NCBI GenBank assembly: GCA_031769625.1
Contig: JAUIMM010000599.1
Span: 124,001-188,000, forward strand
Origin: Taudactylus pleione
Taxonomy: Eukaryota; Chordata; Amphibia; Anura; Myobatrachidae
Length of the DNA: 64,000 nucleotides
Direction of reading: 5' to 3'
A program made the position numbers and the translations under genes. The number at the start of each line of letters is the position of its first letter. The stretch's first letter is position 1. The notes beneath the pieces are model-generated. The model ran no database searches. It saw only the letters and a program-made list of their open reading frames with translations, and had not been told where the DNA came from. Positions 36,748 to 50,350 of the stretch are shown here, in pieces.

Positions 36748-39700
36748 TTACCCATATGGAAAATTCTGTAAGCCCCGGACCTTAAAAATCAGCCAAAAAT
36801 GTTTTTCTTCAAAAATCCCCAAATTCGGCTAAAAACTTTCAATAAACATTAAAAAAACATTTGCTGTGGTGACAGAAGTTGATTTTGGTGCTTAATTTTG
36901 ACACAGAACTCTCCAGAAATAAATTTACCCGTATGAAAAATTCTGTAAGCCCCGGACCTTTTAAATCGGCCAAAAAATTTTTTCTTCAATAATCCCCAAA
37001 TTCGGCTTAAAACTTTCAGTAAACCTTAAAAAAGATTTACTACGGTGACTGAAGTTGATTTTGGTGCTTAATTTTGCCTCGGAACTCTCCAGAAATAAAT
37101 TTGACCGTATGAAAAATTCTGTAAGCCCCGGACCTTAAAAATCGGCCAAAAATTTTTTTCTTCAAAAATCCCCAAATTTGGCTTAAAACTTTCAGTAAAC
37201 CTTAAAAAAGATTTGCTGTGGTGACAGAAGTTGATTTTGGTGCTTAATTTTGACTCAGAACTCTCCAGAAATAAATGTACCCATATGAAAAATTCTGTAG
37301 GCCCCGGACCTTAAAAATCGGCCAAAAATTTTTTTCTTCAAAAATCCCCAAATTCGGCTTAAAACTTTCAATAAACATTAAAAAACATTTGCTGTGGTGA
37401 CAGAAGTTGATTTTGGTGCTTAATTTTGACACAGAACTCTCCAGAATTACATTTACCCATATGGAAAATTCTGTAAGCCCCGGACCTTAAAAATCGGCCC
37501 AAAATTTTTTTCTTCAAAAATCCCCAAATTCGGCTTAAAACTTTCAGTAAACTTTAAAAAAGATTTGCTGTGGTGACAGAAGTTGATTTTGGTGCTTAAT
37601 TTTGACTCAGAACTCTCCAGAAATAAATTTGACCGTATGAAAAATTCTGTAAGCCCCGGACCTTAAAAATCGGCCCAAAATTTTTTTCTTCAAAAATCCC
37701 CAAATTCGGCTTAAAACTTTCAGTAAACCTTAAAAAACATTTGCTGCGGTGACATAAGTTGATTTTGGTGCTTAATTTTGACACAGAACTCTCCAGAAAT
37801 AAATTTACCCGTATGGAAAATCCTGTAAGCCCCGGACCTTAAAAATCGGCCAAAAATGTTTTTCTTCAAAAATCCCCAAATTCGGCTATAAACTTTCAAT
37901 AAACATTAAAAAAACATTTGCTGTGGTGACAGAAGTTGATTTTGGTGCTTAATTTTGACACAGAACTCTCCAGAATTACATTTACCCATATGCAAAATTC
38001 TGTAAGCCCCGGACCTTAAAAATTGGACAAAAATTTCTTCAAAAAACCCCAAATTCGGCTTAAAACTTTCAGTAAACCGTAAAAAAGATTTGCTACGGTG
38101 ACAGAAGTTGATTTTGGTGCTTAATTTTGACACAGAACTCTCCAGAAATAAATTAACCCGTATGAAAAATTCTGTAAGCCCCAGACCTTAAAAATCAACC
38201 AAAAATTTTTTTCTTCAATAATCCCCAAATTCGGCTTAAAACTTTCAGTAAACCTTAAAAAAGATTTGCTACGGTGACAGAAGTTGATTTTGGTGCTTAA
38301 TTTTGGCTCAGAACTCTCCAGAAATAAATTTACCCATATGAAAAATTCTGTAAGCCCCGGACCTTAAAAATCGGCCAAAAATTTTTTTCTTCAAAAATCC
38401 CCAAATTCGGCTTAAAACTTTCAGTAAACCTTAAAAAAGATTTGCTACGGTGACTGAAGTTGATTTTGGTGCTTAATTTTGCCTCGGAACTCTCCAGAAA
38501 TAAATTTGACCATATGAAAAATTCTGTAAGCCCCGGACCTTAAAAATCGGCCAAAAATTTTTTTCTTCAAAAATCCCCAAATTCGGCTTAAAACTTTCAG
38601 TAAACCTTAAAAAAGATTTGCTGTGGTGACAGAAGTTGATTTTGGTGCTTAATTTTGACTCAGAACTCTCCAGAAATAAATTTACCCGTATGAAAAATTC
38701 TGTAGGCCACGGACCTTAAAAATCGGCCAAAAAATTTTTTCTTCAAAAATCCCCAAATGCGGCTTAAAACCTTCAGTAAACCTTAAAAAGATTTGCTACG
38801 GTGACAGAAGTTGATTTTGGTGCTTAATTTTGACACAGAACTCTCCAGAAATAAATTTACCTGTATGAAAAATTCTGTAAGCCCCGGACATTTAAAATCG
38901 GCCAAAAAATTTTTTCTTCAAAAATCCCCAAATTCGGCTTAAAACTTTCAGTAAACCTTAAAAAAGATTTGCTGTGGTGACAAAAGTTGATTTTGGTGCT
39001 TAATTTTGACTCAGAACTCTCCAGAAATAAATTTGACCGTATGAAAAATCTGTAAGCCCCGGACCTTAAAAATCGGGCAAAAATTTTTTTCTTCAAAAAT
39101 CCCCAAATTCGGCTTAAAATTTTCAGTAAACCTTAAAAAAGATTTGCTGCGGTGACAGAAGTTGATTTTGGTGCTTAATTTTGACACAGAACTCTCCAGA
39201 AATAAATTTACCCGTATGGAAAATTCTGTAAGCCCCGGACCTTAAAAATAGGCCAAAAATTTTTACTTCAAAAATCCCCAAATTCAGCTTAAAACTTTCC
39301 GTAAACCTTAACAAAGATTTGCTACGATGACAGAAGTTGATTTTGGTGCTTAATTTTGACTCAGAACTCTCCAGAAAGATATTTACCCGTATGAAAAATT
39401 CTGTAAGCCCCGTACCTTAAAAATCAGCCAAAAATTTTTTTCTTCAAAAATCCCCAAATTCGGCTTAAAACTTTCCGTAAACCTTAACAAAGATTTGCTA
39501 CGGTGACAGAAGTTGATTTTGGTGCTTAATTTTGACACAGAACTCTCCAGAAATAAATTTATCCGTATGGAAAATTCTGTAAGCCCTGGACCTTAAAAAT
39601 CAGCAAAATTTTTTTTTCTTCAAAAATCCCCAAATTCGGCTAAAAACTTTCTATAAACATTAAAAAACATTTGCTGTGGTGACAGAATTTGATTTTGCTG

Positions 39701-40126
39701 CTTAATTTTGACACAGAACTCTCCAGAAATAAATTTACCCGTATGAAAAATTCTGTAAGCCCCGGACCTTTTAAATTGGCCAAAAATTTCTTTCTTCAAT
39801 AATCCCCAAATTCGGCTTAAAACTTTCAGTAAACCTTAAAAAAGATTTGCTACGGTGACTGAAGTTGATTTTGGTGCTTAATTTTGCCTCGGAACTCTCC
39901 AGAAATAAATATGACCGTATGAACAATTCTGTAAGCCCCGGACCTTAAAAATAGGGCAAAAATGTTTTTCTTCAAAAATCCCCAAATTCGGCTTAAAACT
40001 TTCAATAAACATTAAAAAACATTTGCTGTGGTGACAGAAGTTGATTTTGGTGCTTAATTTTGACACAGAACTCTCCAGAAATACATTTACCCATATGGAA
40101 AATTCTGTAAGCCCCGGACCTTAAAA
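36748..40126 (+). repeat. 18/19-monomer tandem duplication, unit 2
   Basis: Head-to-tail partner of unit 1, with one extra monomer near 39330-39505 (gactcag, agaaagatattt type). It ends near 40126, where unit 1 continues as aatcagccaaaaatgttttt and this unit reads aattggcctaaaattttttt. Parts of it recur again at about 50.4-52.8 kb. Confidence 0.78.
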
Positions 40127-43100
40127 ATTGGCCTAAAATTTTTTTCTTCAAAAAACCCCAAATTCGGCTTAAAACTTTCAGTAAACCTTAAAAAAGATTT
40201 GCTATGGTGACAGAAGTTGATTTTGGTGCTTAATTTTGACACAGAACTCTCCAGAAATAAATTTATCCGTATGGAAAATTCTGTAAGCCCCGGACCTTAA
40301 AAATCAGCCAAAAATGTTTTTCTTCAAAAATCTTCAAATTCAGCTAAAAACTTTCAATAAACATTAAAAAAACATTTGCTGTGGTGACAGAAGTTGATTT
40401 TGGTGCTTAATTTTGACAGAACTCTCCAGAATGACATTTACCCGTATGAAAAATTCTGTAAGCCCCGGACCTTAAAAATCGGCCAAAAATTTTTTTCTTC
40501 AATAATCCCCAAATTCGGCTTAAAACTTTCAGTAAACCTTAAAAAAGATTTGCTACGGTGACTGAAGTTGATTTTGGTGCTTAATTTTGCCTCGGAACTC
40601 TCCAGAAATAAATATGACCGTATGAACAATTCTGTAAGCCCCGGACCTTAAAAATCGGCCAAAAAATTTTTTCTTCAAAAATCCCCAAATTCGGCTTAAA
40701 ACTTTCAGTAAACCTTAAAAAACATTTGCTACGGTGACAGAAGTTGATTTTGGTGCTTAATTTTGACACAGAACTCTCCAGAAATAAATTTATCCGTATG
40801 GAAAATTCTGTAAGCCCCGGACCTTAAAAATCAGCCAAAAATGTTTTTCTTCAAAAATCCCCAAATTCGGCTTAAAACTTTCAATAAACATTAAAAAACA
40901 TTTGCTGTGGTGACAGAAGTTGATTTTGGTGCTTAATTTTGACACAGAACTCTCCAGAAATACATTTACCCATATGGAAAATTCTGTAAGCCCGGACCTT
41001 AAAAATTGGCCTAAAATTTTTTTCTTCAAAAAACCCCAAATTCGGCTTAAAACTTTCAGTAAACCTTAAAAAAGATTTGCTGTGGTGACAGAAGTTGATT
41101 TTGGTGCTTAATTTTGACTCAGAACTCTCCGGAAATAAATGTACCCATATGAAAAATTCTGTAGGCCCCGGACCTTAAAAATCGGCCAAAAATTTTTTTC
41201 TTCAAAAATCCCCAAATTCGGCTTAAAACTTTCAATAAACTTTAAAAAACATTTGCTGTGGTGACAGAAGTTGATTTTGGTGCTTAATTTTGACACAGAA
41301 CTCTCCAGAAATAAATTTACCCCTATGGAAAATTCTGTAAGCCCCGGACCTTAAAAATCAGCCCAAAATTTTTTTCTTCAAAAATCCCCAAATTCGGCTT
41401 AAAACTTTCAGTAAACTTTAAAAAAGATTTGCTACGGTGACTGAAGTTGATTTTGGTGCTTAATTTTGCCTCGGAACTCTCCAGAAATAAATTTGACCGT
41501 ATGAAAAATTCTGTAAGCCCCGGACCTTAAAAATCGGCCAAAAATTTTTTTCTTCAAAAATCTCCAAATTCGGCTTAAAACTTTCAGTAAACCTTAAAAA
41601 AGATTTGCTGTGGTGACAGAAGTTGATTTTGGTGCTTAATTTTGACTCAGAACTCTCCAGAAATAAATGTACCCGTATGAAAAATTCTGTAGGCCCCGGA
41701 CCTTAAAAATCAGCCAAAAATGTTTTTCTTCAAAAATCCCCAAATTCGGCTAAAAACTTTCAATAAACATTAAAAAAACATTTGCTGTGGTGAAAGAAGT
41801 TGATTTTGGTGCTTAATTTTGACACAGAACTCTCCAGAAATAAATTTACCCATATGAAAAATTCTGTAAGCCCCGGACCTTAAAAATCGGCCAAAAATTT
41901 TTTTCTTCAAAAATCCCCAAATTCGGCTTAAAACTTTCAGTAAACCTTAAAAAAGATTTGCTACGGTGACAGAAGTTGATTTTGGTGCTTAATTTTGACA
42001 CAGAACTCTCCAGAAATAAATTTACCCGTATGAAAAATTCTGTAAGCCCCGGACCTTAAAAATCGGCCAAAAATTGTTTTCTTCAAAAATCCCCAAATTC
42101 GGCTTAAAACTTTCAGTAAACCTTAAAAAAGATTTGATACGGTGACAGAAGTTAATTTTGGTGCTTAATTTTGACTCAGAACTCTCCAGAAAGAAATTTA
42201 CCGGTATGAAAAATTCTGTAAGCCCCGGACCTTAAAAATCGGCCCAAAATTTTTTTCTTCAAAAATCCCCAAATTCGGCTTAAAACTTTCAGTAAACCTT
42301 AAAAAAGATTTGCTATGGTGACAGAAGTTGATTTTGGTGCTTAATTTTGACACAGAACTCTCCAGAAATAAATTTATCCGTATGGAAAATTCTGTAAGCC
42401 CCGGACCTTAAAAATCAGCCAAAAATGTTTTTCTTCAAAAATCTTCAAATTCGGCTAAAAACTTTCAATAAACATTAAAAAAACATTTGCTGTGGTGACA
42501 GAAGTTGATTTTGGTGCTTAATTTTGACAGAACTCTCCAGAATGACATTTACCCGTATGAAAAATTCTGTAAGCCCCGGACCTTAAAAATCGGCCAAAAT
42601 TTTTTTTCTTCAATAATCCCCAAATTCGGCTTAAAACTTTCAGTAAACCTTAAAAAAGATTTGCTACGGTGACTGAAGTTGATTTTGGTGCTTAATTTTG
42701 CCTCGGAACTCTCCAGAAATAAATTTGACCGTATGAAAAATTCTGTAAGCCACGGACCTTAAAAATCGGCCAAAAATTTTTTTCTTCAAAAATCCCCAAA
42801 TTCGGCTTAAAACTTTCAGTAAACCTTAAAAAAGATTTGCTGTGGTGACAGAAGTTGATTTTGGTGCTTAATTTTGACACAGAACTCTCCAGAAATAAAT
42901 TTACCCCTATGGAAAATTCTGTAAGCCCCGGACCTTAAAAATCAGCCCAAAATTTTTTTCTTCAAAAATCCCCAAATTCGGCTTAAAACTTTCAGTAAAC
43001 CTTAAAAAAGATTTGCTGTGGTGACAGAAGTTGATTTTGGTGCTTAATTTTGACACAGAACTCTCCAGAAATAAATTTACCCGTATGAAAAATTCTGTAA

Positions 43101-44060
43101 GCCCCGGACCTTTTAAATCGGCCAAAAAATTTTTTCTTCAATAATCCCCAAATTCGGCTTAAAACTTTCAGTAAACCTTAAAAAAGATTTGCTACGGTGA
43201 CTGAAGTTGATTTTGGTGCTTAATTTTGCCTCGTAACTCTCCAGAAATAAATTTGACCGTATGAAAAATTCTGTAAGCCCCGGACCTTAAAAATCGGCCA
43301 AAAATTTTTTTCTTCAAAAATCCCCAAATTCGGCTTAAAACTTTCAGTAAACCTTAAAAAAGATTTGCTGTGGTGACAGAAGTTGATTTTGGTGCTTAAT
43401 TTTGACTCAGAAATCTCCAGAAATAAATGTACCCGTATGAAAAATTCTGTAGGCCCCGGACCTTAAAAATCAGCCCAAAATTTTTTTCTTCAAAAATCCC
43501 CAAATTCGGCTTAAAACTTTCAGTAAACCTTAAAAAAGATTTGCTGTGGTGACAGAAGTTGATTTTGGTGCTTAATTTTGACACAGAACTCTCCAGAAAT
43601 AAATTTACCCGTATGAAAAATTCTGTAAGCCCCGGACCTTTTAAATCGGCCAAAAAATTTTTTCTTCAATAATCCCCAAATTCGGCTTTAAACTTTCAGT
43701 AAACCTTAAAAAAGATTTGCTACGGTGACTGAAGTTGATTTTGGTGCTTAATTTTGCCTCGGAACTCTCCAGAAATAAATTTGACCGTATGAAAAATTCT
43801 GTAAGCCCCGGACCTTAAAAATCGGCCAAAAATTTTTTTCTTCAAAAATCCCCAAATTCGGCTTAAATCTTTCAGTAAACCTTAAAAAAGATTTGATGTG
43901 GTGACAGAAGTTGATTTTGGTGCTTAATTTTGACACAGAACTCTCCAGAAATAAATTTGACCGTATGAAAAATTCTGTAAGCCCCGGACCTTAAAAATCA
44001 GCCAAAAATGTTTTTCTTCAAAAATCCCCAAATTCGGCTAAAAACTTTCAATAAACATTA
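40127..44060 (+). repeat. Left copy of a block repeated about 12.65 kb to the right
   Basis: Markers shared with 52.8-55.1 kb are attttgacagaactctccagaatg (a 2-base-short word, 40416 and 53071), aatcttcaaattc, aatatgaccgtatgaacaatt, and gactcagaaatctcc. The offset is 12655 up to about 41.3 kb and 11072 after about 42.9 kb. The difference, 1584 bp, is nine monomers present here (about 41330-42900) and absent in the right copy. The attttgacag monomer occurs twice here, at about 40416 and 42518. Confidence 0.72.
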
Positions 44061-46900
44061 AAAAAACATTTGCTGTGGTGACAGAAGTTGATTTTGGTGC
44101 TTAATTTTGACACAGAACTCTCCAGAATTACATTTACCCATATGCAAAATTCTGTAAGCCCCGGACCTTAAAAATTGGCCAAAAATTTTTTTCTTAAAAA
44201 AACCCCAAATTCGGCTTAAAACTTTCAGTAAACCGTAAAAAAGATTTGCTACGGTGACAGAAGTTGATTTGGGTGCTTAATTTTGACACAGAACTCTCCA
44301 GAAATAAATTTACCCGTATGAAAAATTCTGTAAGCCCCGGACCTTAAAAATCAACCAAAAATTTTTTTCTTCAATAATCCCCAAATTCGGCTTAAAACTT
44401 TCAGTAAACCTTAAAAAAGATTTGCTACGGTAACAGAAGTTGATTTTGGTGCTTAATTTTGACACAGAACTCTCCAGAAATAAATTTACCCGTATGGAAA
44501 ATTCTGTAAGCCCCGGACCTTAAAAATCAGCCAAAAATGTTTTTCTTCAATAATCCCCAAATTCGGCTTAAAACTTTCAGTAAACCTTAAAAAAGATTTG
44601 CTACGGTGACAGAAGTTGATTTTGGTGCTTAATTTTGACTCAGAACTCTCCAGAAATAAATTTAACCGTATGAAAAATTCTGTAAGCCCCGGACCTTAAA
44701 AATCGGCCAAAAAATTTTTTCTTCAAAATTCCCCAAATTCGGCTTAAAACTTTCAGTAAACCTTAAAAAACATTTGCTACGGTGACAGAAGTTGATTTTG
44801 GTGCTTAATTTTGACACAGAACTCTCCAGAAATAAATTTACCCATATGAAAAATTCTGTAAGCCCCGGACCTTAAAAATAGGCCAAAAATTTTTACTTCA
44901 AAAATCCCCAAATTCAGCTTAAAACTTTCAGTAAACCTTAAAAAGATTTGCTACGGTGACAGAAGTTGATTTTGGTGCTTAATTTTGACTCAGAACTCTC
45001 CAGAAAGATATTTACCCGTATGAAAAATTCTGTAGGCCCCGGACCTTAAAAATCAGCCAAAAATTTTTTTCTTCAAAAATCCCCAAATTCGGCTTAAAAC
45101 TTTCCGTAAACCTTAACAAAGATTTGCTACGGTGACAGAAGTTGATTTTGGTGCTTAATTTTGACACAGAACTCTCCAGAAATAAATTTATCCGTATGGA
45201 AAATTCTGTAAGCCCTGGACCTTAAAAATCAGCAAAATTTTTTTTTCTTCAAAAATCCCCAAATTCGGCTAAAAACTTTCTATAAACATTAAAAAACATT
45301 TGCTGTGGTGACAGAAGTTGATTTTGGTGCTTAATTTTGACACAGAACTCTCCAGAAATAAATTTACCCGTATGAAAAATTCTGTAAGCCCCGGACCTTT
45401 TAAATCGGCCAAAAATTTCTTTCTTCAATAATCCCCAAATTCGGCTTAAAACTTTCAGTAAACCTTAAAAAAGATTTGCTACGGTGACTGAAGTTGATTT
45501 TGGTGCTTAATTTTGCCTCGGAACTCTCCAGAAATAAATATGACCGTATGAACAATTCTGTAAGCCCCGGACCTTAAAAATCGGGCAAAAAATGTTTTCT
45601 TCAAAAATCCCCAAATTCGGCTTAAAACTTTCAGTAAACCTTAAAAAACATTTGCTACGGTGACAGAAGTTGATTTTGGTGCTTAATTTTGACACAGAAC
45701 TCTCCAGAAATAAATTTATCCGTATGGAAAATTCTGTAAGCCCCGGACCTTAAAAATCAGCCAAAAATGTTTTTCTTCAAAAATCCCCAAATTCGGCTTA
45801 AAACTTTCAATAAACATTAAAAAAACATTTGCTGTGGTGACAGAAGTTGATTTTGGTGCTTAATTTTGACACAGAACTCTCCAGAATTACATTTACCCAT
45901 ATGCAAAATTCTGTAAGCCCCGGACGTTAAAAATCGGCCAAAAATTTTTTTCTTCAAAAATCCCCAAATTCGGCTTAAAACTTTCAGTAAAGCTTAAAAA
46001 ACATTTGCTACGGTGACAGAAGTTGATTTTGGTGCTTAATTTTGACACAGAACTCTCCAGAAATAAATTTACCCATATGAAAAATTCTGTAAGCCCCGGA
46101 CCTTAAAAATAGGCCAAAAATTTTTTTCTTCAAAAATCCCCAAATTCGGCTTAAAACTTTCAGTAAAGCTTAAAAAACATTTGCTACGGTGACAGAAGTT
46201 GATTTTGGTGCTTAATTTTGACACAGAACTCTCCAGAAATAAATTTACCCATATGAAAAATTCTGTAAGCCCCGGACCTTAAAAATAGGCCAAAAATTTT
46301 TTTCTTCAAAAATCCCCAAATTCAGCTTAAAACTTTCAGTAAACCTTAAAAAGATTTGCTACGGTGACAGAAGTTGATTTTGGTGCTTAATTTTGACTCA
46401 GAACTCTCCAGAAAGATATTTACCATTATGAAAAATTCTGTAAGCCCCGGACCTTAAAAATCGACCCAAAATTTTTTTCTTCAAAAATCCCCAAATTCGG
46501 CTTAAAACTTTCCGTAAACCTTAACAAAGATTTGCTACGGTGACAGAAGTTGATTTTGGTGCTTAATTTTGACACAGATCTCTCCAGAAATAAATTTATC
46601 CGTATGGAAAATTCTGTAAGCCCCGGACCTTAAAAATCGGCCAAAAATTTTTTTCTTCAAAAATCCCCAAATTCGGCTTAAAACTTTCAGTAAACCTTAA
46701 AAAACATTTGCTGCGGTGACAGAAGTTGATTTTGGTGCTTGATTTGACACAGAACTCTCCAGAAATAAATTTACCCGTATGGAAAATTCTGTAAGCCCCG
46801 GACCTTAAAAATCAGCCAAAAATGTTTTTCTTCAAAAATCCCCAAATTCGGCTTAAAACTTTCAGTAAACCTTAAAAAAGATTTGCTACGGTGACTGAAG
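44061..46900 (+). repeat. Mixed satellite stretch joining the 40-44 kb block to the first six-monomer unit
   Basis: Only satellite monomers are present. They include types seen elsewhere: attacatttacccatatgc near 44125 and 45885, aatcaaccaaaa near 44350, ggtaacag near 44430, tttctataaaca near 45278, agtaaagctta near 45987 and 46160, and taccattatg at 46421. No gene or foreign DNA is seen. Confidence 0.65.
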
Positions 46901-47473
46901 TTGATTTTGGTGCTTAATTTTGACACAGAACTCTCCAGAAATAAATTTATCCGTATGGAAAATTCTGTAAGCCCCGGACCTTAAAAATCGGCCAAAAATT
47001 TTTTTCTTCAAAAATCCCCAAATTCGGCTTAAAACTTTCAGTACACATTAAAAAACATTTGCTGCGGTGACAGAAGTTGATTTTGGTGCTTAATTTTGAC
47101 ACAGAACTCTCCAGAAATAATTTACCCGTATGAAAAATTCTGTAAGCCCCGGACCTTAAAAATCGGCCAAAAATTTTTTTCTTCAAAAATCCCCAAATTC
47201 GGCTTAAAACTTTCAGTAAAGCTTAAAAAACATTTGCTACGGTGACAGAAGTTGATTTTGGTGCTTAATTTTGACACAGAACTCTCCAGAAATAAATTTA
47301 CCCATATGAAAAATTCTGTAAGCCCCGGACCTTAAAAATAGGCCAAAAATTTTTTTCTTCAAAAATCCCCAAATTCAGCTTAAAACTTTCAGTAAACCTT
47401 AAAAAGATTTGCTACGGTGACAGAAGTTGATTTTGGTGCTTAATTTTGACTCAGAACTCTCCAGAAAGATATT
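46421..47473 (+). repeat. Isolated six-monomer higher-order unit (1053 bp)
   Basis: The taccattatg marker recurs at 46421 and 47474, 1053 bp apart, the same spacing as the short unit of the right-end higher-order repeat (55734 to 56787, offset 9313). It looks like an ancestral or separately copied unit of that family. Confidence 0.72.
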
Positions 47474-47568
47474 TACCATTATGAAAAATTCTGTAAGCCC
47501 CGGACCTTAAAAATCGACCCAAAATTTTTTTCTTCAAAAATCCCCAAATTCGGCTTAAAACTTTCAGT

Positions 47569-50350
47569 ACACATTAAAAAACATTTGCTACGGTGACAGA
47601 AGTTGATTTTGGTGCTTAATTTTGACACAGAACTCTCCAGAAATAAATTTATCCGTATGGAAAATTCTGTAAGCCCCGGACCTTAAAAATCGGCCAAAAA
47701 TTTTTTTCTTCAAAAATCCCCAAATTCGGCTTAAAACTTTCAGTACACATTAAAAAACATTTGCTGCGGTGACAGAAGTTGATTTTGGTGCTTAATTTTG
47801 ACACAGAACTCTCCAGAAATAAATTTACCCGTATGGAAATTTCTGTAAGCTCCGGACCTTAAAAATCAGCCAAAAATTTTTTTCTTCAAAAATCCCCAAA
47901 TTCGGCTTAAAACTTTCAATAAACATTAAAAAACATTTGCTGTGGTGACAGAAGTTGATTTTGGTGCTTAATTTTGACACAGAACTCTCCAGAAATAAAT
48001 TTACCCGTATGAAAAATTCTGTAAGCCCCGGACCTTTTAAATCGGCCAAAAAATTTTTTCTTCAATAATCCCCAAATTCGGCTTAAAACTTTCAGTAAAC
48101 CTTAAAAAAGATTTACTACGGTGACTGAAGTTGATTTTGGTGCTTAATTTTGCCTCGGAACTCTCCAGAAATAAATTTGACCGTATGAAAAATTCTGTAA
48201 GCCCCGGACCTTAAAAATCGGCCAAAAATTTTTTTCTTCAAAAATCCCCAAATTTGGCTTAAAACTTTCAGTAAACCTTAAAAAAGATTTGCTGTGGTGA
48301 CAGAAGTTGATTTTGGTGCTTAATTTTGACTCAGAACTCTCCAGAAATAAATGTACCCATATGAAAAATTCTGTAGGCCCCGGACCTTAAAAATCGGCCA
48401 AAAATTTTTTTCTTCAAAAATCCCCAAATTCGGCTTAAAACTTTCAATAAACATTAAAAAACATTTGCTGTGGTGACAGAAGTTGATTTTGGTGCTTAAT
48501 TTTGACACAGAACTCTCCAGAATTACATTTACCCATATGGAAAATTCTGTAAGCCCCGGACCTTAAAAATTGGCCCAAAATTTTTTTCTTCAAAAATCCC
48601 CAAATTCGGCTTAAAACTTTCAGTAAACTTTAAAAAAGATTTGCTGTGGTGACAGAAGTTGATTTTGGTGCTTAATTTTGACTCAGAACTCTCCAGAAAT
48701 AAATTTGACCGTATGAAAAATTCTGTAAGCCCCGGACCTTAAAAATCAGCCAAAAATGTTTTTCTTCAAAAATCCCCAAATTCGGCTAAAAACTTTCAGT
48801 AAACATTAAAAAAACATTTGCTGTGGTGACAGAAGTTTATTTTGGTGCTTAATTTTGACACAGAACTCTCCAGAATTACATTTACCCATATGCAAAATTC
48901 TGTAAGCCCCGGACCTTAAAAATTGGACAAAAATTTCTTCAAAAAACCCCAAATTCGGCTTAAAACTTTCAGTAAACCGTAAAAAAGATTTGCTACGGTG
49001 ACAGAAGTTGATTTTGGTGCTTAATTTTGACACAGAACTCTCCAGAAATAAATTAACCCGTATGAAAAATTCTGTAAGCCCCAGACCTTAAAAATCAACC
49101 AAAAATTTTTTTCTTCAATAAACCCCAAATTCGGCTTAAAACTTTCAGTAAACCTTAAAAAAGATTTGCTACGGTGACAGAAGTTGATTTTGGTGCTTAA
49201 TTTTGGCTCAGAACTCTCCAGAAATAAATTTACCCATATGAAAAATTCTGTAAGCCCCGGACCTTAAAAATCGGCCAAAAATTTTTTTCTTCAAAAATCC
49301 CCAAATTCGGCTTAAAACTTTCAGTAAACCTTAAAAAAGATTTGCTACGGTGACTGAAGTTGATTTTGGTGCTTAATTTTGCCTCGGAACTCTCCAGAAA
49401 TAAATTTGACCATATGAAAAATTCTGTAAGCCCCGGACCTTAAAAATCGGCCAAAAATTTTTTTCTTCAAAAATCCCCAAATTCGGCTTAAAACTTTCAG
49501 TAAACCTTAAAAAACATTTGCTACGGTGACAGAAGTTGATTTTGGTGCTTAATTTTGACACAGAACTCTCCAGAAATAAATTTATCCGTATGGAAAATTC
49601 TGTAAGCCCCGGACCTTAAAAATCGGCCAAAAATTTTTTTCTTCAAAAATCCCCAAATTCGGCTTAAAACTTTCAGTACACATTAAAAAACATTTGCTGC
49701 GGTGACAGAAGTTGATTTTGGTGCTTAATTTTGACACAGAACTCTCCAGAAATAAATTTACCCGTATGGAAATTTCTGTAAGCTCCGGACCTTAAAAATC
49801 AGCCAAAAATTTTTTTCTTCAAAAATCCCCAAATTCGGCTTAAAACTTTCAATAAACATTAAAAAACATTTGCTGTGGTGACAGAAGTTGATTTTGGTGC
49901 TTAATTTTGACACAGAACTCTCCAGAAATAAATTTACCCGTATGAAAAATTCTGTAAGCCCCGGACCTTTTAAATCGGCCAAAAATTTTTTTCTTCAATA
50001 ATCCCCAAATTCGGCTTAAAACTTTCAGTAAACCTTAAAAAAGATTTACTACGGTGACTGAAGTTGATTTTGGTGCTTAATTTTGCCTCGGAACTCTCCA
50101 GAAATAAATTTGACCGTATGAAAAATTCTGTAAGCCCCGGACCTTAAAAATCGGCCAAAAATTTTTTTCTTCAAAAATCCCCAAATTTGGCTTAAAACTT
50201 TCAGTAAACCTTAAAAAAGATTTGCTGTGGTGACAGAAGTTGATTTTGGTGCTTAATTTTGACTCAGAACTCTCCAGAAATAAATTTGACCGTATGAAAA
50301 ATTCTGTAAGCCCCGGACCTTAAAAATCAGCCAAAAATGTTTTTCTTCAA
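47569..50350 (+). repeat. Satellite with an 11-monomer near-repeat and a 9-monomer (1581-bp) repeat
   Basis: The aagctccgg / accttttaaatcgg series recurs at offset 1933 (about 47825 and 49758). The tggacaaaaatttcttc, aattaacc and ttggctcag series recurs at offset 1581 (about 48806 and 50387). These series also match the 33.6-38.4 kb duplication, so this stretch is a rearranged descendant of the same source. Confidence 0.68.
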
